Positions 25,449 through 39,666 of a stretch of DNA of 64,000 nt are shown here, one piece after another. Origin of the DNA: Andrena cerasifolii (taxonomy: Eukaryota > Arthropoda > Insecta > Hymenoptera > Andrenidae); assembly GCF_050908995.1 (NCBI RefSeq), contig NW_027485040.1, forward strand, positions 1 through 64,000, in the 5' to 3' direction. A program made the translations under genes and the position numbers. The notes beneath the pieces were generated by a model. It made no database searches. It was given only the letters and a program-made list of their open reading frames with translations, and had not been told where the DNA came from. Every line of letters starts with the position of its first letter. Within the stretch, counting starts at the first letter, position 1.

Positions 25449-28400
25449 TTAGAACCGATATTCAAAAACCGATGTTGAATCCGATATTAGAACCGATATT
25501 GAAAAACCGATATTGAAAACCAAATATTGAAAAACTGATATTGCAAAACCGATGTTTAAAAAACTGATATTTAAAAACCGATATTGAAAAACCGATATTG
25601 CAAAACCTATATCGAAAAACTGATATTGCAAAACCGATATTGTAAAACCGATATTTAATCCGATATTAGAACCGATATCGAAAAACTGATATTGCAAAAC
25701 CGATATTGAAAAACCGATATTGAATCCGATATTAGAACCGATATTGAAAAACCGATATTGAATCCGATATTAGAACCGATATTGAAAAACCGATATTGAA
25801 TCCGATATTAGAACCGATATTCAAAAACCGATATTGAATCCGATATTAGAACCGATATTCAAAAACCGATATTGAAAAACAAATATTGAAAAACCGATAT
25901 TGAAAAACAAATATTGAAAAACCGATATTGAAAAACAAATATTGAAAAACTGATATTGAAAAACAAATATTGAAAAACTGATATCGAAAATCTGATATTG
26001 AAAAACCGATATTGAAAAACCGATATTGAAAAACAAATAATGAAAAACTGATATCGAAAAACGGATATTGAAAAACCGATATTGAAAAACCGATATTGAA
26101 AAACAAATATTGAAAAACCGATATTGAAAAACCGATATTGAATCCGATATTAGAACCGATATTGAATCCGATATTAGAACCGATATTGAAAAACCGATAT
26201 TGAATCCGATATTAGAACCGATATTCAAAAACCGATATTGAATCCGATATTAGAACCGATATTCAAAAACCGATATTGAAAACCAAATATTCAAAAACCG
26301 ATATTGAAAAACAAATATTGAAAAACCGATATTGAAAAACAAATATTGAAAAACTGATATCGAAAATCTGATATTGAAAAACCGATATTGAAAAACCGAT
26401 ATTGAAAAACAAATAATGAAAAACTGATATCGAAAAACGGATATTGAAAAACCGATATTGAAAAACCGATATTGAAAAACCGATATTGAAAAACCGATAT
26501 TGAGAAACCGATATTGATAAACCTATACCGAAAAACTGATATTGCAAAACTGATATTTAAAAACCGATATTGAAAAACCGATATTGCAAAACCTATATCG
26601 AAAAACTGATATTGCAAAACCGATATTGAAAAACCGATATTGAATCCGATATTAGAACCGATATTGAAAAACCGATATTGAATCCGATATTAGAACCGAT
26701 ATTCAAAAACCGATATTGAATCCGATATTAGAACCGATATTCAAAAACCGATATTGAAAAACAAATATTCAAAAACCGATATTGAAAAACAAATATTGAA
26801 AAACCGATATTGAAAAACAAATATTGAAAAACTGATATCGAAAATCTGATATTGAAAAACCGATATTGAAAAACCGATATTGAAAAACAAATATTGAAAA
26901 ACCGATATTGAAAAACCGATATTGAATCCGATATTAGAACCGATATTGAATCCGATATTAGAACCGATATTGAAAAACCGATATTGAATCCGATATTAGA
27001 ACCGATATTCAAAAACCGATATTGAATCCGATATTAGAACCGATATTCAAAAACCGATATTCAAAACCAAATATTCAAAAACCGATATTGAAAAACAAAT
27101 ATTGAAAAACCGATATTGAAAAACAAATATTGAAAAACTGATATCGAAAATCTGATATTGAAAAACCGATATTGAAAAACCGATATTGAAAAACAAATAA
27201 TGAAAAACTGATATCGATAAACTGATATTGAAAAACCGATATTGAAAAACCGATATTGAAAAACCGATATTGAAAAACCGATATTGAAAAACCGATATTG
27301 AGAAACCGATATTGATAAACCTATACCGAAAAACTGATATTGCAAAACCGATATTGAAAAACCGATATTGATTCCGATATTAGAACCGATATTCAAAAAC
27401 CGATATTGAATCCGATATTAGAACCGATATTCAAAAACCGATATTGAAAAACAAATATTGAAAAACCGATATTGAAAAACAAATATTGAAAAACCGATAT
27501 TGAAAAACAAATATTGAAAAACCGATATTGAAAAACAAATATTGAAAAACTGATATCGAAAATCTGATATTGAAAAACCGATATTGAAAAACCGATATTG
27601 AAAAACAAATATTGAAAAACCGATATTGAAAAACCGATATTGAATCCGATATTAGAACCGATATTGAATCCGATATTAGAACCGATATTGAAAAACCGAT
27701 ATTGAATCCGATATTAGAACCGATATTCAAAAACCGATATTGAATCCGATATTAGAACCGATATTCAAAAACCGATATTGAAAACCAAATATTCAAAAAC
27801 CGATATTGAAAAACAAATATTGAAAAACCGATATTGAAAAACAAATATTGAAAAACTGATATCGAAAATCTGATATTGAAAAACCGATATTGAAAAACCG
27901 ATATTGAAAAACAAATAATGAAAAACTGATATCGATAAACTGATATTGAAAAACCGATATTGAAAAACCGATATTGAAAAACCGATATTGAAAAACCGAT
28001 ATTGAAAAACCGATATTGAGAAACCGATATTGATAAACCTATACCGAAAAACTGATATTGCAAAACCGATATTGAAAAACCGATATTGATTCCGATATTA
28101 GAACCGATATTCAAAAACCGATATTGAGTCCGAAATTAGAACCGATATTCAAAAACCGATATTGAAAACCAAATATTCAAAAACTGATATTGCACAACCG
28201 ATATTGAAAAACCGATATTGATTCCGATATTAGAACCGATATTGAAAAACCGATATTGAAAAACCTATATCGAAAAACTGATATTGCAAAACCGATATTG
28301 TAAAACCGATATTGAAAAACCGATATTGAATCCGATATTAGAACCGATATTGAAAAACCGATATTGAAAAACCTATATCGAAAAACTGATATTGCAAAAC

Positions 28401-29030
28401 CGATATTGAAAAACCGATATTTAATCCGATATTAGAACCGATATCGAAAAACTGATATTGCAAAACCGATATTGAAAAACCGATATTGAATCCGATATTA
28501 GAACCGATATTCAAAAACCGATGTTGAATCCGATATTAGAACCGATATTGAAAAACCGATATTGAAAACCAAATATTGAAAAACTGATATTGCAAAACCG
28601 ATGTTGAAAAAATGATATTGAATCCGATATTAGAACCGATATTGAAAAACCGATATTGAAAAACCTATATCGAAAAACTGATATTGCAAAACCGATATTG
28701 AAAAACCGATATTTAATCCGATATTAGAACCGATATCGAAAAACTGATATTGCAAAACCGATATTGAAAAACCGATATTGAATCCGATATTAGAACCGAT
28801 ATTCAAAAACCGATGTTGAATCCGATATTAGAACCGATATTGAAAAACCGATATTGAAAACCAAATATTGAAAAACTGATATTGCAAAACCGATGTTTAA
28901 AAAACTGATATTTAAAAACCGATATTGAAAAACCGATATTGCAAAACCTATATCGAAAAACTGATATTGCAAAACCGATATTGAAAAACCGATATTGAAT
29001 CCGATATTAGAACCGATATTGAAAAACCGA
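25449..29030 (+). repeat. Mosaic of C1, C2 and C3 variants
   Basis: C2 at 25449-25697 is followed by a GTAAAACC/TTAATCC insertion. C1-like copies at about 26.0 and 26.26-26.55 kb carry ATCGAAAAACGG in place of ATCGATAAACTG, a variant seen only in these two. C3 lies at 26728-27012. A full-length C1 (27034-27396) has a CAAAACC variant at about 27062. A long C3-C1 lies at 27431-28114. C2 (28790-28972) closes the stretch. Confidence 0.78.
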
Positions 29031-31280
29031 TATTGAATCCGATATTAGAACCGATATTGAAAAACCGATATTGAATCCGATATTAGAACCGATATTCAAA
29101 AACCGATATTGAATCCGATATTAGAACCGATATTCAAAAACCGATATTGAAAAACAAATATTGAAAAACCGATATTGAAAAACAAATATTGAAAAACCGA
29201 TATTGAAAAACAAATATTGAAAAACTGATATCGAAAATCTGATATTGAAAAACCGATATTGAAAAACCGATATTGAAAAACAAATATTGAAAAACCGATA
29301 TTGAAAAACCGATATTGAATCCGATATTAGAACCGATATTCAAAAACCGATATTGAATCCGATATTAGAACCGATATTCAAAAACCGATATTGAAAAACA
29401 AATATTGAAAAACCGATATTGAAAAACAAATATTGAAAAACTGATATCGAAAATCTGATATTGAAAAACCGATATTGAAAAACCGATATTGAAAAACAAA
29501 TAATGAAAAACTGATATCGATAAACTGATATTGAAAAACCGATATTGAAAAACCGATATTGAAAAACCGATATTGAAAAACCGATATTGAAAAACCGATA
29601 TTGAAAAACCGATATTGAGAAACCGATATTGATAAACCTATACCGAAAAACTGATATTGCAAAACCGATATTGAAAAACCGATATTGATTCCGATATTAG
29701 AACCGATATTCAAAAACCGATATTGAGTCCGAAATTAGAACCGATATTCAAAAACCGATATTGAAAACCAAATATTCAAAAACTGATATTGCACAACCGA
29801 TATTGAAAAACCGATATTGAATCCGATATTAGAACCGATATTGAAAAACCGATATTGAAAAACCTATATCGAAAAACTGATATTGCAAAACCGATATTGT
29901 AAAACCGATATTTAATCCGATATTAGAACCGATATCGAAAAACTGATATTGCAAAACCGATATTGAAAAACCGATATTGAATCCGATATTAGAACCGATA
30001 TTCAAAAACCGATGTTGAATCCGATATTAGAACCGATATTGAAAAACCGATATTGAAAACCAAATATTGAAAAACTGATATTGCAAAACCGATGTTTAAA
30101 AAACTGATATTGCAAAACCGATATTGAAAAACCGATATTGAATCCGATATTAGAACCGATATTGAAAAACCGATATTGAATCCGATATTAGAACCGATAT
30201 TCAAAAACCGATATTGAATCCGATATTAGAACCGATATTGAAAAACAAATATTGAAAAACCGATATTGAAAAACAAATATTGAAAAACCGATATTGAAAA
30301 ACAAATATTGAAAAACTGATATCGAAAATCTGATATTGAAAAACCGATATTGAAAAACCGATATTGAAAAACAAATATTGAAAAACCGATATTGAATCCG
30401 ATATTAGAACCGATATTGAATCCGATATTAGAACCGATATTGAAAAACCGATATTGAATCCGATATTAGAACCGATATTCAAAAACCGATATTGAATCCG
30501 ATATTAGAACCGATATTCAAAAACCGATATTGAAAACCAAATATTCAAAAACCGATATTGAAAAACAAATATTGAAAAACCGATATTGAAAAACAAATAT
30601 TGAAAAACTGATATCGAAAATCTGATATTGAAAAACCGATATTGAAAAACCGATATTGAAAAACAAATAATGAAAAACTGATATCGATAAAATGATATTG
30701 AAAAACCGATATTGAAAAACCGATATTGAAAAACCGATATTGAAAAACCGATATTGAAAAACCGATATTGAGAAACCGATATTGATAAACCTATACCGAA
30801 AAACTGATATTGCAAAACCGATATTGAAAAACCGATATTGATTCCGATATTAGAACCGATATTCAAAAACCGATATTGAGTCCGAAATTAGAACCGATAT
30901 TCAAAAACCGATATTGAATCCGATATTAGAACCGATATTCAAAAACCGATATTGAAAACCAAATATTCAAAAACTGATATTGCACAACCGATATTGAAAA
31001 ACCGATATTGAATCCGATATTAGAACCGATATTGAAAAACCGATATTGAAAAACCTATATCGAAAAACTGATATTGCAAAACCGATATTGTAAAACCGAT
31101 ATTTAATCCGATATTAGAACCGATATCGAAAAACTGATATTGCAAAACCGATATTGAAAAACCGATATTGAATCCGATATTAGAACCGATATTCAAAACC
31201 CGATATTGAAAACCAAATATTGAAAAACTGATATTGCAAAACCGATATTGAAAAACCGATATTGAATCCGATATTAGAAC
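29031..31280 (+). repeat. 2521-bp-offset duplication, copy 1
   Basis: Matches 31552-33765. The offset is 2521 until a 38-bp insertion here near 30900 (one couplet plus CCGATATTCAAAAA), after which it is 2483. The rare GATAAAATGATATTG (about 30688) is shared with 33209 and with nothing else in the window. It contains C1 copies at 29378-29713 (one extra monomer) and 30504-30866. Confidence 0.87.
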
Positions 31281-31551
31281 CGATATTGAAAAACCGATAT
31301 TGAAAAACCTATATCGAAAAACTGATATTGCAAAACCGATATTGAAAAACCGATATTTAATCCGATATTAGAACCGATATCGAAAAACTGATATTGCAAA
31401 ACCGATATTGAAAAACCGATATTGAATCCGATATTAGAACCGATATTCAAAAACCGATGTTGAATCCGATATTAGAACCGATATTGAAAAACCGATATTG
31501 AAAACCAAATATTGAAAAACTGATATTGCAAAACCGATGTTGAAAAAATGA
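31281..31551 (+). repeat. Spacer between the 2521-bp-offset copies
   Basis: This 270-bp stretch of ordinary satellite is not repeated after copy 2. It ends with GATGTTGAAAAAATG, as at 13920, 15260, 25260, 28610, 34390, 43130, 45840 and 47175. Confidence 0.75.
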
Positions 31552-33765
31552 TATTGAATCCGATATTAGAACCGATATTGAAAAACCGATATTGAATCCG
31601 ATATTAGAACCGATATTCAAAAACCGATATTGAATCCGATATTAGAACCGATATTCAAAAACCGATATTGAAAAACAAATATTGAAAAACCGATATTGAA
31701 AAACAAATATTGAAAAACCGATATTGAAAAACAAATATTGAAAAACTGATATCGAAAATCTGATATTGAAAAACCGATATTGAAAAACCGATATTGAAAA
31801 ACAAATATTGAAAAACCGATATTGAAAAACCGATATTGAATCCGATATTAGAACCGATATTCAAAAACCGATATTGAATCCGATATTAGAACCGATATTC
31901 AAAAACCGATATTGAAAAACAAATATTGAAAAACCGATATTGAAAAACAAATATTGAAAAACTGATATCGAAAATCTGATATTGAAAAACCGATATTGAA
32001 AAACCGATATTGAAAAACAAATAATGAAAAACTGATATCGATAAACTGATATTGAAAAACCGATATTGAAAAACCGATATTGAAAAACCGATATTGAAAA
32101 ACCGATATTGAAAAACCGATATTGAAAAACCGATATTGAGAAACCGATATTGATAAACCTATACCGAAAAACTGATATTGCAAAACCGATATTGAAAAAC
32201 CGATATTGATTCCGATATTAGAACCGATATTCAAAAACCGATATTGAGTCCGAAATTAGAACCGATATTCAAAAACCGATATTGAAAACCAAATATTCAA
32301 AAACTGATATTGCACAACCGATATTGAAAAACCGATATTGAATCCGATATTAGAACCGATATTGAAAAACCGATATTGAAAAACCTATATCGAAAAACTG
32401 ATATTGCAAAACCGATATTGTAAAACCGATATTTAATCCGATATTAGAACCGATATCGAAAAACTGATATTGCAAAACCGATATTGAAAAACCGATATTG
32501 AATCCGATATTAGAACCGATATTCAAAAACCGATGTTGAATCCGATATTAGAACCGATATTGAAAAACCGATATTGAAAACCAAATATTGAAAAACTGAT
32601 ATTGCAAAACCGATGTTTAAAAAACTGATATTGCAAAACCGATATTGAAAAACCGATATTGAATCCGATATTAGAACCGATATTGAAAAACCGATATTGA
32701 ATCCGATATTAGAACCGATATTCAAAAACCGATATTGAATCCGATATTAGAACCGATATTGAAAAACAAATATTGAAAAACCGATATTGAAAAACAAATA
32801 TTGAAAAACCGATATTGAAAAACAAATATTGAAAAACTGATATCGAAAATCTGATATTGAAAAACCGATATTGAAAAACCGATATTGAAAAACAAATATT
32901 GAAAAACCGATATTGAATCCGATATTAGAACCGATATTGAATCCGATATTAGAACCGATATTGAAAAACCGATATTGAATCCGATATTAGAACCGATATT
33001 CAAAAACCGATATTGAATCCGATATTAGAACCGATATTCAAAAACCGATATTGAAAACCAAATATTCAAAAACCGATATTGAAAAACAAATATTGAAAAA
33101 CCGATATTGAAAAACAAATATTGAAAAACTGATATCGAAAATCTGATATTGAAAAACCGATATTGAAAAACCGATATTGAAAAACAAATAATGAAAAACT
33201 GATATCGATAAAATGATATTGAAAAACCGATATTGAAAAACCGATATTGAAAAACCGATATTGAAAAACCGATATTGAAAAACCGATATTGAGAAACCGA
33301 TATTGATAAACCTATACCGAAAAACTGATATTGCAAAACCGATATTGAAAAACCGATATTGATTCCGATATTAGAACCGATATTCAAAAACCGATATTGA
33401 GTCCGAAATTAGAACCGATATTCAAAAACCGATATTGAAAACCAAATATTCAAAAACTGATATTGCACAACCGATATTGAAAAACCGATATTGAATCCGA
33501 TATTAGAACCGATATTGAAAAACCGATATTGAAAAACCTATATCGAAAAACTGATATTGCAAAACCGATATTGTAAAACCGATATTTAATCCGATATTAG
33601 AACCGATATCGAAAAACTGATATTGCAAAACCGATATTGAAAAACCGATATTGAATCCGATATTAGAACCGATATTCAAAACCCGATATTGAAAACCAAA
33701 TATTCAAAAACTGATATTGCAAAACCGATATTGAAAAACCGATATTGAATCCGATATTAGAACCG
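31552..33765 (+). repeat. 2521-bp-offset duplication, copy 2
   Basis: Partner of 29031-31280, with C1 copies at 31899-32234 and 33025-33387. The left junction is sharp: GAAAAAATG precedes it here, GAAAAACCG at 29031. Similarity ends at a GATATCG unit near 33765. Confidence 0.86.
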
Positions 33766-35049
33766 ATATCGAAAAACTGATATTGCAAAACCGATATTGA
33801 AAAACCGATATTGAATCCGATATTAGAACCGATATTGAAAAACCGATATTGAATCCGATATTAGAACCGATATTCAAAAACCGATATTGAATCCGATATT
33901 AGAACCGATATTCAAAAACCGATATTGAAAACCAAATATTCAAAAACTGATATTGCAAAACCGATATTGAAAAACCGATATTGAATCCGATATTAGAACC
34001 GATATTCAAAAACCGATATTGAATCCGATATTAGAACCGATATTCAAAAACCGATATTGAAAACCAAATATTGAAAAACTGATATTGCAAAACCGATATT
34101 GAAAAACCGATATTGAATCCGATATTAGAACCGATATTGAAAAACCGATATTGAAAAACCTATATCGAAAAACTGATATTGCAAAACCGATATTGAAAAA
34201 CCGATATTTAATCCGATATTAGAACCGATATCGAAAAACTGATATTGCAAAACCGATATTGAAAAACCGATATTGAATCCGATATTAGAACCGATATTCA
34301 AAAACCGATGTTGAATCCGATATTAGAACCGATATTGAAAAACCGATATTGAAAACCAAATATTGAAAAACTGATATTGCAAAACCGATGTTGAAAAAAT
34401 GATATTGAATCCGATATTAGAACCGATATTGAAAAACCGATATTGAAAAACCTATATCGAAAAACTGATATTGCAAAACCGATATTGAAAAACCGATATT
34501 TAATCCGATATTAGAACCGATATCGAAAAACTGATATTGCAAAACCGATATTGAATCCGATATTAGAACCGATATTCAAAAACCGATGTTGAATCCGATA
34601 TTAGAACCGATATTGAAAAACCGATATTGAAAACCAAATATTGAAAAACTGATATTGCAAAACCGATGTTTAAAAAACTGATATTTAAAAACCGATATTG
34701 AAAAACCGATATTGCAAAACCTATATCGAAAAACTGATATTGCAAAACCGATATTGAATCCGATATTAGAACCGATATTGAAAAACCGATATTGAATCCG
34801 ATATTAGAACCGATATTCAAAAACCGATATTGAATCCGATATTAGAACCGATATTCAAAAACCGATATTGAAAAACAAATATTGAAAAACCGATATTGAA
34901 AAACAAATATTGAAAAACTGATATCGAAAATCTGATATTGAAAAACCGATATTGAAAAACCGATATTGAAAAACAAATATTGAAAAACCGATATTGAAAA
35001 ACCGATATTGAATCCGATATTAGAACCGATATTGAATCCGATATTAGAA
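33766..35049 (+). repeat. Ordinary mosaic satellite
   Basis: Holds couplet-rich units, 132-bp-type subrepeats (33.9-34.1 kb) and a C2 copy at 34563-34820 in which one majority monomer is missing on each side. No gene is seen. Confidence 0.78.
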
Positions 35050-37125
35050 CCGATATTGAAAAACCGATATTGAATCCGATATTAGAACCGATATTGAAAA
35101 ACCGATATTGAATCCGATATTAGAACCGATGTTGAAAAACCGATATTGAAAAACAAATATTGAAAAACTGATATCGAAAAACCGAAATTGAAAAACCGAT
35201 ATTGAAAAACCTATATCGAAAAACTGATATTCCAAAACCGATATTGAATCCGATATTAGAACCGATATTGAAAAACAAATATTGAAAAACTGATATCGAA
35301 AAACTGATATTGCAAAACCGATATTGAAAAACCGATATTGAAAAACTGATATTGCAAAACCGATATTGAAAAACCGATATTGAATCCGATATTAGAACCG
35401 ATATTGAAAAACCGATATTGAATCCGATATTAGAACCGATATTCAAAAACCGATATTGAATCCGATATTAGAACCGATATTCAAAAACCGATATTGAAAA
35501 ACAAATATTGAAAAACCGATATTGAAAAACAAATATTGAAAAACCGATATTGAAAAACAAATATTGAAAAACCGATATTGAAAACCAAATATTGAAAAAC
35601 CGATATTGAAAAACAAATATTGAAAAACTGATATCGAAAATCTGATATTGAAAAACCGATATTGAAAAACCGATATTGAAAAACAAATATTGAAAAACCG
35701 ATATTGAAAAACCGATATTGAATCCGATATTAGAACCGATATTGAATCCGATATTAGAACCGATATTGAAAAACCGATATTCAATCCGATATTAGAACCG
35801 ATATTCAAAAACCGATATTGAATCCGATATTAGAACCGATATTGAAAACCAAATATTCAAAAACCGATATTGAAAAACAAAAATTGAAAAACCGATATTG
35901 AAAAACAAATATTGAAAAACTGATATCGAAAATCTGATATTGAAAAACCGATATTGAAAAACCGATATTGAAAAACAAATAATGAAAAACTGATATCGAT
36001 AAACTGATATTGAAAAACCGATATTGAAAAACCGATATTGAAAAACCGATATTGAAAAACCGATATTGAGAAACCGATATTGATAAACCTATACCGAAAA
36101 ACTGATATTGCAAAACCGATATTGAAAAACCGATATTGATTCCGATATTAGAACCGATATTCAAAAACCGATATTGAATCCGATATTAGAACCGATATTC
36201 AAAAACCGATGTTGAATCCGATAATAGAACCGATATTCAAAAACCGATATTGAAAACCAAATATTGAAAAACTGATATTGAAAAACCGAAATTGAAAAAC
36301 CGATATTGAAAAACCTATATCGAAAAACTGATATTCCAAAACCGATATTGAATCCGATATTAGTACCGATATTGAAAAACAAATATTGAAAAACCGATAT
36401 TGAAAAACCGATATTGAAAAACCGATATTGAAAAACCAATATTGAAAAACTTACATCGGAAAACTGATATTGCAAAACCGATATTGAAAAACCGATATTG
36501 AAAAACCAATATTGAAAAACCTATATCGAAAAACTGATATTGCAAAGCCGATATTGAGAAACCGATATTGAATCCGATATTAGAACCGATATTCAAAAAC
36601 CGATATTGAAAACCAAATACTGAAAAACTGATATTGAAAAACCGATATTGAAAAACCGATATTGCAAAACCTATATCGAAAAACTGATATTGCAAAACCG
36701 ATATTGAATCCGATATTAGAACCGATATTCAAAAACCGATATTGAATCCGATATTAGAACCGATATTCAAAAACCGATATTGAATCCGATATTAGAACCG
36801 ATATTCAAAAACCGATATTGAAAAACAAATATTGAAAAACCGATATTGAAAAACAAATATTGAAAAACCGATATTGAAAAACAAATATTGAAAAACCGAT
36901 ATTGAAAAACAAATATTGAAAAACTGATATCGAAAATCTGATATTGAAAAACCGATATTGAAAAACCGATATTGAAAAACAAATATTGAAAAACTGATAT
37001 CGAGAAACTGATATTGAAAAACCGATATTGAAAAGCCGATATTGAAAAACAAATATTGAAAAACTGTTATCGATAAACTGATATTGAAAAACCGATATTG
37101 AAAAACCGATATTGAAAAACCGATA
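35050..37125 (+). repeat. ~2.1-kb dispersed duplication, right copy
   Basis: Partner of 18890-21014. The 84 bp missing near 36390 is exactly six 14-bp units, consistent with unequal exchange in register. It has CTTACATCG near 36450 where the left copy has CGTACATCG. A private variant, CTGTTATCG, lies near 37067. Confidence 0.84.
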
Positions 37126-37261
37126 TTGAAAAACCGATATTGAGAAACCGATATTGATAAACCTATACCGAAAAACTGATATTGCAAAACCGATATTGAA
37201 AAACCGATATTGAATCCGATATTAGAACCGATATTCAAAAACCGATATTGAATCCGATATT

Positions 37262-39374
37262 AGAACCGATATTGAATCCGATATTAGAACCGATATTCAA
37301 AAACCGATATTGAATCCGATATTAGAACCGATATTCAAAAACCGATATTGAAAACCAAATATTCAAAAACTGATATTGCACAACCGATATTGAAAAACCG
37401 ATATTGAATCCGATATTAGAACCGATATTGAAAAACCGATATTGAAAAACCTATATCGAAAAACTGATATTGCAAAACCGATATTGAAAAACCGATATTT
37501 AATCCGATATTAGAACCGATATCGAAAAACTGATATTGCAAAACCGATATTGAAAAACCGATATTGAATCCGATATTAGAACCGATATTCAAAAACCGAT
37601 ATTGAAAACCAAATATTCAAAAACTGATATTGCAAAACCGATATTGAAAAACCGATATTGAATCCGATATTAGAACCGATATTCAAAAACCGATATTGAA
37701 TCCGATATTAGAACCGATATTCAAAAACCGATATTGAAAACCAAATATTGAAAAACTGATATTGCAAAACCGATATTGAAAAACCGATATTGAATCCGAT
37801 ATTAGAACCGATATTGAAAAACCGATATTGAAAAACCTATATCGAAAAACTGATATTGCAAAACCGATATTGAAAAATCGATATTTAATCCGATATTAGA
37901 ACCGATATCGAAAAACTGATATTGCAAAACCGATATTGAAAAACCGATATTGAATCCGATATTAGAACCGATATTCAAAAACCGATGTTGAATCCGATAT
38001 TAGAACCGATATTGAAAAACCGATATTGAAAACCAAATATTGAAAAACTGATATTGCAAAACCGATGTTGAAAAAATGATATTTAAAAACCGATATTGAA
38101 AAACCGATATTGAAAAACAAATATTGAAAACCGATATTTAATCCGATATTAGAACCGATATTCAAAAACCGATATTGAAAACCAAATATTGAAAAACTGA
38201 TATTGAAAAACCGATATTGAAAAACCGATATTGCAAAACCTATAACGAAAAACTGATATTGCAAAACCGATATTGAAAAACCGATATTGAATCCGATATT
38301 AGAACCGATATTGAAAAACCGATATTGAATCCGATATTAGAACCGATATTCCAAAACCGATATTGAATCCGATATTAGAACCGATATTGAAAAACAAATA
38401 TTGAAAAACTGATATCGAAAAACTGATATTGCAAAACCGATATTGAAAAACCGATATTGAAAAACTGATATTGCAAAACCGATATTGAAAAACCGATATT
38501 GAATCCGATATTAGAACCGATATTGAAAAACCGATATTGAATCCGATATTAGAACCGATATTCAAAAACCGATATTGAATCCGATATTAGAACCGATATT
38601 CAAAAACCGATATTGAAAAACAAATATTGAAAAACCGATATTGAAAAACAAATATTGAAAAACCGATATTGAAAAACAAATATTGAAAAACCGATATTGA
38701 AAAACAAATATTGAAAAACCGATATTGAAAAACAAATATTGAAAAACTGATATCGAAAATCTGATATTGAAAAACCGATATTGAAAAACCGATATTGAAA
38801 AACAAATGTTGAAAAACCGATATTGAGAAACCGATATTGATAAACCTATACCGAAAAACTGATATTGCAAAACCGATATTGAAAAACCGATATTGATTCC
38901 GATATTAGAACCGATATTCAAAAACCGATATTGAATCCGATATTAGAACCGATATTGAAAAACCGATATTGAAAACCAAATATTCAAAAACTGATATTGC
39001 ACAACCGATATTGAAAAACCGATATTGATTCCGATATTAGAACCGATATTGAAAAACCGATATTGAAAAACCTATATCGAAAAACTGATATTGCAAAACC
39101 GATATTGTAAAACCGATATTTAATCCGATATTAGAACCGATATCGAAAAACTGATATTGCAAAACCGATATTGAAAAACCGATATTGAATCCGATATTAG
39201 AACCGATATTCAAAAACCGATATTGAAAACCAAATATTCAAAAACTGATATTGCAAAACCGATATTGAAAAACCGATATTGAATCCGATATTAGAACCGA
39301 TATTCAAAAACCGATATTGAATCCGATATTAGAACCGATATTCAAAAACCGATATTGAAAACCAAATATTCAAA
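37262..39374 (+). repeat. 2405-bp-offset duplication, copy 1
   Basis: Aligns with 39667-41779 at offset 2405. The rare GAAAAATCG (37873-37880) is shared with 40278-40285 only. Substitutions between copies include GAAAAACC versus GTAAAACC (about 37485/39890) and a single CCGATATT/ACGATATT change near 39949. It contains the ATGTTGAAAAAATG module (37962-38264), as at 3803. Confidence 0.86.
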
Positions 39375-39666
39375 AACCGATATTGAAAAACAAATATTGA
39401 AAAACCGATATTGAAAAACAAATATTGAAAAACTGATATCGAAAATCTGATATTGAAAAACCGATATTGAAAAACCGATATTGAAAAACAAATAATGAAA
39501 AACTGATATCGATAAACTGATATTGAAAAACCGATATTGAAAAACCGATATTGAAAAACCGATATTGAAAAACCGATATCGAAAAACCGATATTGAAAAA
39601 CCGATATTGAGAAACCGATATTGATAAACCTATACCGAAAAACTGATATTGCAAAACCGATATTGA
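39375..39666 (+). repeat. C1-type spacer between 2405-bp-offset copies
   Basis: C1 (39370-39705) has one extra monomer relative to 363 bp, and one of its run units reads GATATCGAAAAACC near 39578. It separates the two 2405-bp-offset copies. Confidence 0.75.
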
